Of a stretch of DNA of 11,381 bases, positions 1-6,344 are shown in pieces. Source of the DNA: DAOTXK01 sp034435395 (GTDB taxonomy: Bacteria > Chloroflexota > Anaerolineae > Aggregatilineales > Ch27); the NCBI GenBank assembly GCA_034435395.1, contig DAOTXK010000267.1, forward strand, positions 1-11,381, written 5' to 3'. The notes below the pieces were generated by a model. That model did not search any database. It was given only the letters and a program-made list of their open reading frames with translations, and was not told where the DNA came from. How positions within the stretch are numbered: the first letter of the stretch is position 1; each line of letters opens with the position of its first letter. The translations under genes and the position numbers were made by a program.

Positions 1-26
1 TATCTTCAGCAGGTACCACGACAACC

Positions 27-1241
27 ATGGCAATTAACAGCCATTATGCCCCGCGTTATGCCCATATCGTCGGCTGGGGCATGGCAGTTCCCGAGCGCGT
101 GCTGACGAATTTCGATCTGGAAGCCATCGTCGAAACGTCAGATGCCTGGATTCGCGAACGCACTGGCATTCACGAGCGACGCATCGCCGGCGAAAATGAA
201 TCGGCGGCCAGCCTGGGGTTCGCGGCCGCACGGCGGGCGCTGGGCGTGGCGAACATCCTGCCCACCGCGATCGATCTGATCATCGTCGCCACTTCCACCC
301 CCGAACACATCTTCCCCAGCACCGCCAGCCTGATCCAGGACTGGCTGGGGGCCTCCAACGCGGGGGCCTTCGACCTCAGCGCCGCCTGCACCGGTTTCAT
401 CTATGCCCTGGATATGGCGGCGCAGGCCATTCTTTCCGGCAGCATCAATACGGCCCTGGTCATTGGCACCGAAACCATCAGCCGACTGGTGGACTGGGAA
501 GACCGAAACACCTGCATCCTGTTCGGCGATGGCGCTGGCGCAGTGGTTGTCAGGGTCAGCAGCATGCCGGGGGGCATTCTGTCCACCGTGCTCCGTTCGG
601 ATGGCTCCGGATTCGATCTGCTGGGCGTGCCGACTGTCGGCAGCCTGGATGCTCATGTTCCTGATGCCGGTCTGCCCAGGGATGGCTCACGCCCGACCAT
701 GCACAAGCTGTACATGAATGGGCGCGAGGTTTTCCGTTTCGCCACGCGGGTGATCAAGGATAGCGTCCTGGAAGCCGTCCAGAAAGCCGGGTTGACGCTC
801 GCTGACATCGACTGGATCGTGCCCCACCAGGCCAACCAACGCATCATCGATCGCGCTGCCAAAAACCTGGAAATCCCGCTGGAGCGCTTTATCTGCAATC
901 TGGATCGGTACGGCAACACTTCCGCCGCCTCTATTCCCCTGGCATTGTGTGAGGCCATCGCTGATGGTCGCATTCGGCCTGACCAGACACTGGTGCTGGT
1001 CGGCTTCGGAGGAGGGCTGACCTGGGGCGCAATGGTGCTCCGCTGGGGGGTGACCCCGCCGCCCGAACCGCCGATGCTCAGCCGCCTGCGCCGCGAAACT
1101 GGCTACTTCTTCGCCCGGACGCGTTCCCGCCTCTCCCGAACCTGGCGCCGCCTGGGGGTACTGCTGCGAGCGCCCCTGCGCGCGTTGTTCCGCCGTCTGA
1201 GCCACATCTCGTGGCCCGACGAACACGCCGGCCCCCCTTAA
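27..1241 (+). CDS. fabH: 3-oxoacyl-ACP synthase III (FabH type) with Arg-rich C-terminal extension
   Basis: KASIII starts type II fatty acid synthesis in the cytosol by condensing an acyl-CoA, usually acetyl-CoA or a branched primer, with malonyl-ACP. The thiolase-fold family features are present. The active-site Cys121 lies in LSAACTGFIYAL, His267 in VPHQANQRI and Asn297 in YGNTSAAS, giving the Cys-His-Asn triad. The oxyanion/glycine region GFGGGLTWGA closes the fold near residue 335. The protein has 404 residues, whereas FabH is usually about 310-335. The excess is a C-terminal tail (about residues 341-404) with a Pro-rich linker and about 13 Arg among bulky hydrophobics. The ATG at 27 gives about ten residues before the usual first strand (YAHIVGWG), and no strong ribosome binding site precedes it. 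No other fatty-acid gene is in view, and the next gene, tyrS, converges on it. A FabH-like enzyme of secondary metabolism cannot be excluded, but the triad and motifs fit true FabH. Confidence 0.93.
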   Translation: MAINSHYAPRYAHIVGWGMAVPERVLTNFDLEAIVETSDAWIRERTGIHERRIAGENESAASLGFAAARRALGVANILPTAIDLIIVATSTPEHIFPSTASLIQDWLGASNAGAFDLSAACTGFIYALDMAAQAILSGSINTALVIGTETISRLVDWEDRNTCILFGDGAGAVVVRVSSMPGGILSTVLRSDGSGFDLLGVPTVGSLDAHVPDAGLPRDGSRPTMHKLYMNGREVFRFATRVIKDSVLEAVQKAGLTLADIDWIVPHQANQRIIDRAAKNLEIPLERFICNLDRYGNTSAASIPLALCEAIADGRIRPDQTLVLVGFGGGLTWGAMVLRWGVTPPPEPPMLSRLRRETGYFFARTRSRLSRTWRRLGVLLRAPLRALFRRLSHISWPDEHAGPP

Positions 1242-1295
1242 TAATCCGACGGCGAAAGGTCCAGCAACACACCTGTTCACGCGCCGGCTCGCGGG

Positions 1296-2528
1296 CTAAG
1301 CCCTCTCCAGGCGCACGAACTTGCGCTTGCCCACCTGCACAACCACCGGCAGAGTATCCAGATCGATCTCGGCGCTGACGTCCTGCACCTGCTCGCCGTC
1401 TATGCGGATGCCGCCGTTTTTGACCAGCCGCTTGCCCTCGCCCTTGGAGCCGATCAGGTTCAGGCGGGCCAGTAGATCGATGATCCGCTCCGGTGCAGCC
1501 AGCTTCTCCGTCGGTATGTCGTCGGGCACGCCACGTTCCTGGAACTTGCGGATGAAATCACGCTCCGCTGCCAGGGCACTTTCGGCATGGTGAAAAATGG
1601 TCACGATGGCGCGCGCCAGGGCCATCTTGGCATCACGGGGATGCAGCTCCCCGCTGGCGAGCCTGCTCTCCAGCTCCTGGAGCTGCGCAGGAGACCATCC
1701 CAGGACCAGCTTGTGGTATATTGACAGGGCGGTGTCGGGGATGCTCATCACCTTACCATACATGTCCGGCGGCGATGCCAGAATCGGGATATGGTTGCCC
1801 AGGCTCTTGCTCATTTTGATCGTGCCGTCAGTCCCCGGCAGGCTCTCGCCCATGATGATCGCCACCTGCGGCCGTTGACCGAGCGCCTGTTGCAGCTTAC
1901 GCCCCGCCACCACGATGTTAAACAGCTGGTCCTGTCCCCCGACCTGGACATCCGTCTCCTGAGCCACGGCATCGTAAGCCTGCATCAAGGCGTAGAACAT
2001 CTCGTGCAAAAAGATCGGCTCACCGGCGTCAAGACGCTGCCGAAAGTTGTCACGCGCCAGGAATTGTTGCACCGTAAAATGACTGGCCAGCTTGATGATG
2101 TCCGCAAAGTTAAGACCGGCCAGCCACTCATCGTTATACCGCACCCGGGTCTTGCTCCGGTCCAGAATCTTAAACGCCTGCTCGGCGTAGGTTTGTGCGT
2201 TCTGCCGCACGATCTCTGGCGTCATCTGCTCGCGGGCGGTGTCCTTATCCGAGGGATCGCCGATCAGGCTGGTGAAAGTCCCGATCAAGAAGGTCACATC
2301 GTGCCCCAGGTCCTGGAACTGGCGAAGCTTACGCATGGTGATCGTATGCCCCAGGTGCAGATCAGTGGTGCGCGGATCGTAACCACAATAAACCTTAAGG
2401 GGATGCCCCTCCTTCTCCGCCTCCATCAATCGCTGACGGAGCTCCTGGGTCATCATCGCTTTGGTCTGTGGGTCGCCGTACTCTGTGCCCTGCATCAACA
2501 GCGCGACCTGTTCGTCTATTGAAGGCAT
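1296..2528 (-). CDS. tyrS: tyrosyl-tRNA synthetase
   Basis: This class I aminoacyl-tRNA synthetase activates tyrosine with ATP and charges tRNA-Tyr in the cytosol. Numbered from the ATG at 2528, the Rossmann-fold HIGH motif is HLGH at residues 58-61. The tyrosine-site segment VGGQDQLFN is at about 197-205, and the KMSKS loop is at 238-242. An S4 RNA-binding domain occupies about residues 345-408 (LIGSKGEGKRLVKNGGIRI). The resulting 410 residues is the normal length for bacterial TyrRS, and the gene looks complete. I prefer the start at 2528 because AGGA lies 9 bases upstream. An in-frame ATG at 2555 would add nine residues but has no evident ribosome binding site. The gene is convergent with fabH (54-base gap) and divergent from the unknown gene at 2700. 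No T-box leader (specifier loop, antiterminator) was seen in the short upstream region. Confidence 0.96.
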   Translation of the reverse strand: MPSIDEQVALLMQGTEYGDPQTKAMMTQELRQRLMEAEKEGHPLKVYCGYDPRTTDLHLGHTITMRKLRQFQDLGHDVTFLIGTFTSLIGDPSDKDTAREQMTPEIVRQNAQTYAEQAFKILDRSKTRVRYNDEWLAGLNFADIIKLASHFTVQQFLARDNFRQRLDAGEPIFLHEMFYALMQAYDAVAQETDVQVGGQDQLFNIVVAGRKLQQALGQRPQVAIIMGESLPGTDGTIKMSKSLGNHIPILASPPDMYGKVMSIPDTALSIYHKLVLGWSPAQLQELESRLASGELHPRDAKMALARAIVTIFHHAESALAAERDFIRKFQERGVPDDIPTEKLAAPERIIDLLARLNLIGSKGEGKRLVKNGGIRIDGEQVQDVSAEIDLDTLPVVVQVGKRKFVRLERA

Positions 2529-2575
2529 CACTTGCCATCCTGATGGTGCAGACATTTCGCCAATATGCCGCCGCC

Positions 2576-2581
2576 ATTATA
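2576..2581 (-). promoter_or_regulatory. candidate -10 box of the tyrS promoter
   Basis: Read on the minus strand this is a perfect TATAAT. It lies 20 bases before the ATG at 2555 and 47 before the preferred ATG at 2528, so transcription would begin near 2569. No good -35 box lies at 16-18 bases; the nearest TTGCCG is 22 bases away. The call therefore rests on the -10 alone. Starting at 2528 leaves a leader of about 40 bases that includes the AGGA ribosome binding site. Confidence 0.45.
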
Positions 2582-2584
2582 CCA

Positions 2585-2603
2585 CAGGGGCGGGCCTCCC
2601 CTG
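2585..2603. repeat. inverted repeat 1 in the tyrS/unknown-gene divergent region
   Basis: A perfect 6-base inverted repeat: CAGGGG (2585-2590) and CCCCTG (2598-2603) with a 7-base centre. It lies just upstream of the tyrS -10 box, where the -35 contacts would be. It could be an operator or, if transcribed, a small hairpin. No T-run follows it on either strand, so it is not a typical terminator. Confidence 0.5.
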
Positions 2604-2627
2604 CGGCAAAGTCAGGCATTTTGCCGC
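2603..2627. repeat. inverted repeat 2 in the tyrS/unknown-gene divergent region
   Basis: A perfect 8-base inverted repeat: GCGGCAAA (2603-2610) and TTTGCCGC (2620-2627), separated by 9 bases. It abuts inverted repeat 1 at base 2603 and shares bases 2624-2627 with inverted repeat 3. The dyad symmetry, with centres about two helical turns apart, fits a dimeric regulator site. An RNA hairpin in a longer tyrS leader is the alternative. Confidence 0.55.
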
Positions 2628-2647
2628 TTTACAGATTCCAAAAGCGG
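2624..2647. repeat. inverted repeat 3, overlapping the promoter of the 213-residue gene
   Basis: A perfect 7-base inverted repeat: CCGCTTT (2624-2630) and AAAGCGG (2641-2647) with a 10-base centre. Its left arm overlaps the candidate -35 box (2628-2633) and its right arm ends two bases before the -10 box (2650). A protein bound here would compete with RNA polymerase. It shares CCGC with inverted repeat 2, so the two could not form as hairpins at the same time. Confidence 0.5.
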
Positions 2648-2655
2648 TGTATACT
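2628..2655 (+). promoter_or_regulatory. candidate sigma-70 promoter of the 213-residue gene
   Basis: TTTACA (2628-2633) and TATACT (2650-2655) each match the sigma-70 consensus at five of six bases, and the spacer is 16 bases. Transcription would start near 2662, about 38 bases before the ATG at 2700. The spacer contains the centre and right arm of a 7-base inverted repeat, which suggests control of this promoter. Confidence 0.55.
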
Positions 2656-2699
2656 GCGCGCAAGCTTTTCGAACAACATCTGCAGGGAACTCTTGCTCG

Positions 2700-3341
2700 A
2701 TGAACGAAAGAGAATATTACAGCCGGGATGACTACGCCGACAACAACTTCATAGAGGAGGAGCCGAACGAGTTTCAACGCCGTCAACGAGGAGCGAAACG
2801 TGAGTCTGCCAAGCGCCAGCGCGCGGCCCAAAAGCAGGCCCGGCAGGACCTGATCGAGGAGGAGTTTGGCAGCCGCAGTCGCGACAATGACCGCCGCGCC
2901 AGGGAGAAAGAGAGCAAACGCCGATTCACGGAGCTGAAGCGAATCGCCGACCAGCTGGAGATCAAGCACCTGTTGCACCTGGTCAGCCAGTCGGCCCAAT
3001 ATGATTGCTGGGGGCCGGACGTGGCCAGCGAGAAAACAAGGCCCAGCATCGGCATTTTTCTGAATTACACCGACAGGCCCATCAACCAGGTCGTAACGGC
3101 AGAGTCCCCGATCAAGTGGATACCCAAGCTGTTCGGCGTGTGGTTGTATCTGCCCAACCCCAACGAGGATCAGGTTTACCTGACCGTCGGCACTAAAGAC
3201 CCTGGAGAGGATATGTCGCAGTCCGGACGCTCACTGCCCCCCAGCAGAAAGGACTGTTTACTAACCATCCCTTACGCCGCCGCCGAGCACAGCCATATCC
3301 AGGAGCGAATTCAAACCGCGCTATTGAACTGGAAACCCTGA
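2700..3341 (+). CDS. hypothetical protein, charged coiled-coil N-terminus with a C-terminal globular domain
   Basis: I do not recognise this 213-residue protein. Residues 1-25 are acidic and polar (Asp, Glu, Asn, Tyr). Residues 26-82 are strongly basic and rich in Arg, Lys, Gln and Ala, with spacing that suggests a long, possibly coiled-coil helix. Residues 85-213 look globular, with alternating hydrophobic stretches (SIGIFLNYT, LFGVWLYLP, QVYLTVGT) and two cysteines (103 and 186). No signal peptide or membrane span is seen, so it is probably cytosolic. I chose the ATG at 2700 because it follows AGGGA by 11 bases and lies downstream of a good promoter. The frame stays open back to 2565, but that extension would run through the promoters and is Pro/Arg-rich unlike the rest. 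The gene stands alone: tyrS is divergent and a terminator-like hairpin follows. The basic arm could bind nucleic acid, which is only an inference from charge. Confidence 0.72.
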   Translation: MNEREYYSRDDYADNNFIEEEPNEFQRRQRGAKRESAKRQRAAQKQARQDLIEEEFGSRSRDNDRRAREKESKRRFTELKRIADQLEIKHLLHLVSQSAQYDCWGPDVASEKTRPSIGIFLNYTDRPINQVVTAESPIKWIPKLFGVWLYLPNPNEDQVYLTVGTKDPGEDMSQSGRSLPPSRKDCLLTIPYAAAEHSHIQERIQTALLNWKP

Positions 3342-3426
3342 GCCGCTATGGTCTGCCCCTAGGCCAGTCACCCCCGGGTGGCCAGGCTCGACGCCACAGC
3401 GCTTCCTGGTTATGCGGGACCCTATT

Positions 3427-3463
3427 CCGCCGGAAACGTAATCCATTCCGGCGGCGTTGTTTT
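3427..3463 (+). terminator. intrinsic terminator-like hairpin after the 213-residue gene
   Basis: A perfect 9-base-pair stem, CCGCCGGAA (3427-3435) with TTCCGGCGG (3446-3454), closes a 10-base loop. Two bases later comes an interrupted T-tract (TTGTTTT, 3457-3463). It lies 85 bases after the stop codon at 3341 and about 65 bases before the -35 box of alaS, where a terminator separating the two transcripts would be expected. The T-tract is imperfect, so efficiency is uncertain. Confidence 0.65.
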
Positions 3464-3528
3464 GCTCAGCGCGCCCGGCGGCTCCGGATGATGAAAGCCG
3501 GTGTATAAATGGCCGGCCAGCCCAGGCA

Positions 3529-3557
3529 TTGGCAAACGCCTCCAGCCACACTATAAT
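3529..3557 (+). promoter_or_regulatory. sigma-70 promoter of the alaS operon
   Basis: TTGGCA (3529-3534) and a perfect TATAAT (3552-3557) are separated by the ideal 17 bases. This predicts a start near 3564 and a leader of about 50 bases. A purine-rich ribosome binding site (AAGGA, 3598-3602) follows 11 bases before the alaS ATG. This is the best promoter in the window and would drive alaS and probably the four genes behind it. Upstream, GCCGG (3497-3501) and CCGGC (3513-3517) form a small inverted repeat of unknown meaning. Confidence 0.75.
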
Positions 3558-3613
3558 CGTTCAACACTGCCCTGACTGCGGGATCACAGCGTGAATAAAG
3601 GAATGATGTCCTG

Positions 3614-6319
3614 ATGAAGTGGATGTCCAGCGCTGAAGTGCGCCAGGCATTTTTGGATTTCTTTGACGAGATGAACCATCAGGTTGTGGCGTCATCTTCG
3701 CTGGTCCCGGCCAACGATCCCACCCTGCTTTTCACCAATGCCGGGATGGTTCAGTTTAAGGATGTTTTCCTGGGGCTGGACAGGCGCAAGTACACGCGGG
3801 CCACAACCGCCCAAAAGTGCATGCGGGTGAGCGGCAAACACAACGATCTGGAGAACGTCGGGCCGTCGCCCCGCCACCATACGTTCTTTGAGATGCTCGG
3901 CAACTTCAGCTTCGGCGATTACTTTAAGCGCGAGGCCATCCGTTATGCTTACGATCTGCTGACCAGAGTCTATGGGTTGCCGCCGGATCGGCTGGCGTTC
4001 ACCGTCTTCGCCAGCGACGATGAAGCCTACAACATCTGGGTCAACGAGATCGGCGTCGATCCCGCCCGGGTGGCGCGCATGGGCCCCCAGACCAACTTCT
4101 GGCAAATGGCTGATACCGGCCCCTGCGGCCCCCCCAGCGAAATCCACTGGGACATGCGGCCGGAGAAGGGCGTGGACAGCATCATCGATGACCTCATGGC
4201 TGAAGACGACCGATTCCTGGAGCTGTGGAATCTTGTCTTTATGCAGTTCAACCGCACCCAGGCCGACCCCGCTCACACCGGCCAGTGGGATGAGCCGCTG
4301 CCCGCCCCTGGCGTGGACACGGGCATGGGCCTGGAGCGCGTCGTCAGTGTGATTCAGGGAGTCGATGCCAACTACGACACCGATCTGTTCACCCCCATCA
4401 TCCAGCGGACACAGGCGCTGGCCGGGATGAGCGACGCCGAGCGCGAAGCCAACATCGTGCCCTTCCGTGTCATCGCCGACCACATCCGCGCGGCCGCTTT
4501 CCTGGTCGCGGACGGCGTCCTGCCAGGAGCCATGGGCCGCGACTACGTCTGCCGCATGGTCATCCGGCGGGCGGCGCGTTTTGGGGCCAGGCTGGGCTTC
4601 ACCGAGCCGTTCCTGGCGGACGTGGCTGAGGCCGTGATCGAGATCATGGGGCACCATTACACGGAATTGGTGGAGAAACGCGCCGCCATCCGGCAGGCCA
4701 TCACACTCGAAGAAGAGCGCTTCCGCCGCACGCTGGACCGTGGCACGGCTGAACTGGAAGAAGCTCTGAACCGCCTGGAAGAAGCCGGTAAGCAGACCCT
4801 GCCCGGCACGGTGGCTTTTTATCTCAAAGCCACCCTGGGATTGCCCATCGAAGTGATCCGCGATATCTGCCAGGAGCGCGGCTTCACTGTGGACGAAGGG
4901 GAATTTCAGAAAGAGGAAGAGCGCCACATTGCCGCCAGCGGTGGTGGCCGGGCCATGGGCCAGATCGACACCGCCGAAGCCTACCAGCGGGTGCTGGATC
5001 GCCTGGTAGAACAACAACTGCTGCCGGAAAGCGGCGTGGTCTACGATCCATATGGGCCGCCGGAAGTTGAGGATCACCTCCTGGCAATCATTCGCGACGG
5101 TCAGAGCGTGGACAGCGCCATTACCGGCGAGCGCGTCGAGGTCGTCCTGGCCAGGACCCCCTTCTACGTGGAATCCGGCGGACAGGTCAGCGATACAGGC
5201 GTGCTGGTCGGCGAACGCTGGCAGATCGATATCGAAGACATGCGCCGCCCCATCGGCGGGTTGATTGTGCACGTCGGCGAGGTGGTGGAGGGCACACCGT
5301 GCGTCGGGCAGAAAGCCATTGCCCGCATCAATGTGAAACGCCGCGATGCCATTCGCCGCAACCACACGGCCACCCATCTCCTGCACGCCGAACTGCGGAA
5401 AATGCTGGGTACCCACGTGCAGCAGCGCGGCTCGCTGGTGGCCCCGGACCGGCTGCGTTTTGACTTCAGCCATCCCCAGCCTCTCACCGAACAAGAGATC
5501 ACCGCCATCACCCTGGCGATCAACGAGACCATCCTGGCCAACATGCCCGTGACGCCCATCATCAAAGACCTGCAAACCGCCCGCCAGGAAGGCGCCATGG
5601 CTCTCTTTGGCGAGAAGTACAGCGACGAGGTACGGACCATCACCGTCGGCGATCCGGCACATCGCTTCAGTTACGAGTTGTGTGGCGGCACACACGTCCG
5701 CCAGACGGCAGAAATCGGCCCCTTCCTGATCACCAGCGAAGGCAGCGCTGCGGCTGGCATCCGCCGGATTGAAGCGGTCACCGGCCTGGATGCTATCCGG
5801 TTGGTGATGGAACGCTTCCACACCATTCAGGATGCCGCCGCCCTGGTTGGCGCTACGGTGCGCGATCTGCCCGACCGCCTGCGGGCCATGCAGGCCGAAT
5901 TGCAGGCAGCCAGGCGTCAGACCGCCCAGTTGCGCCGCACGATGGCCTTCCAGGAGTTTGAGAGCCTGCTGGCGAAAGTGACGCGCGTCGACGGCATCCC
6001 TGTGCTGGCCGCCAGCGTCGAGGGGGCCGAGGTCGATACCCTGCGCGAAATGGCCGACCGGTTCCGGGACCGGAACAAGACCGGCGTGGTCGCGCTGGGG
6101 ACGGTTATCGGGGACCGCCCGCAGCTCATCATTGCCGTGACCGAAGACCTGACCAGACATGGTCTTCAAGCCGGGAAGCTCATCAGCGAGGTGGCCCGGA
6201 CGGTCGGCGGCGGCGGCGGGGGACGCCCGACGATGGCCCAGGCCGGCGGCACCGATGCCAGCAAGCTCGATGAGGCGCTGGCCCAGGTCCCTGACCTGGT
6301 CAAGAGTGCTCTGCATTAG
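3614..6319 (+). CDS. alaS: alanyl-tRNA synthetase
   Basis: This class II synthetase charges tRNA-Ala and hydrolyses mischarged Ser- and Gly-tRNA-Ala in the cytosol. All four parts are present in its 901 residues (E. coli AlaRS has about 875). The aminoacylation core runs over about 1-250, with TNAGMVQFKD at 41-50 and the class II motif 3 region GVDTGMGLERV at 233-243. A helical tRNA-recognition domain follows to about 460. The editing domain has the zinc ligands His584 and His588 (HTATH) and Cys690 and His694 (CGGTH). The C-Ala domain, with a coiled coil at about 750-785 and a glycine-rich GGGGGGRP near 866, ends the protein. A segment near 440-450 (ASGGGRAMGQ) joins the core to the editing part. 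The ATG at 3614 is preceded by AAGGA at 11 bases; Met4 (3623) is a possible alternative. It is the first gene of the operon, and the next gene begins 25 bases later. Confidence 0.98.
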   Translation: MKWMSSAEVRQAFLDFFDEMNHQVVASSSLVPANDPTLLFTNAGMVQFKDVFLGLDRRKYTRATTAQKCMRVSGKHNDLENVGPSPRHHTFFEMLGNFSFGDYFKREAIRYAYDLLTRVYGLPPDRLAFTVFASDDEAYNIWVNEIGVDPARVARMGPQTNFWQMADTGPCGPPSEIHWDMRPEKGVDSIIDDLMAEDDRFLELWNLVFMQFNRTQADPAHTGQWDEPLPAPGVDTGMGLERVVSVIQGVDANYDTDLFTPIIQRTQALAGMSDAEREANIVPFRVIADHIRAAAFLVADGVLPGAMGRDYVCRMVIRRAARFGARLGFTEPFLADVAEAVIEIMGHHYTELVEKRAAIRQAITLEEERFRRTLDRGTAELEEALNRLEEAGKQTLPGTVAFYLKATLGLPIEVIRDICQERGFTVDEGEFQKEEERHIAASGGGRAMGQIDTAEAYQRVLDRLVEQQLLPESGVVYDPYGPPEVEDHLLAIIRDGQSVDSAITGERVEVVLARTPFYVESGGQVSDTGVLVGERWQIDIEDMRRPIGGLIVHVGEVVEGTPCVGQKAIARINVKRRDAIRRNHTATHLLHAELRKMLGTHVQQRGSLVAPDRLRFDFSHPQPLTEQEITAITLAINETILANMPVTPIIKDLQTARQEGAMALFGEKYSDEVRTITVGDPAHRFSYELCGGTHVRQTAEIGPFLITSEGSAAAGIRRIEAVTGLDAIRLVMERFHTIQDAAALVGATVRDLPDRLRAMQAELQAARRQTAQLRRTMAFQEFESLLAKVTRVDGIPVLAASVEGAEVDTLREMADRFRDRNKTGVVALGTVIGDRPQLIIAVTEDLTRHGLQAGKLISEVARTVGGGGGGRPTMAQAGGTDASKLDEALAQVPDLVKSALH

Positions 6320-6344
6320 ATCGCCATAAGACCCGGCGAGGCCC

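Noticed and set aside
1293..1303. Small hairpin GGGC-TAA-GCCC over the tyrS stop codon as a terminator between the convergent fabH and tyrS genes.
   Set aside because: The stem has only four base pairs and no T-tract follows on either strand.
1791..2522. A 243-codon plus-strand open frame opposite tyrS.
   Set aside because: tyrS shows HIGH, KMSKS and S4 motifs on the minus strand. The plus-strand frame is its compositional shadow.
2565..2699. In-frame upstream extension of the 213-residue gene.
   Set aside because: It would cover both divergent promoters and the inverted repeats, and its translation is unlike the rest of the protein. The ATG at 2700 has a ribosome binding site and sits properly after the promoter.
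2529..2700. T-box riboswitch upstream of tyrS.
   Set aside because: The space is short, and no specifier stem, AG bulge or conserved T-box sequence is visible. Only simple inverted repeats are present.
3358..3386. Bulged GGCC/CACC-type hairpin after the 213-residue gene, considered as a terminator or small RNA.
   Set aside because: Pairing needs several bulges, there is no T-run, and a cleaner hairpin with a T-tract follows at 3427.
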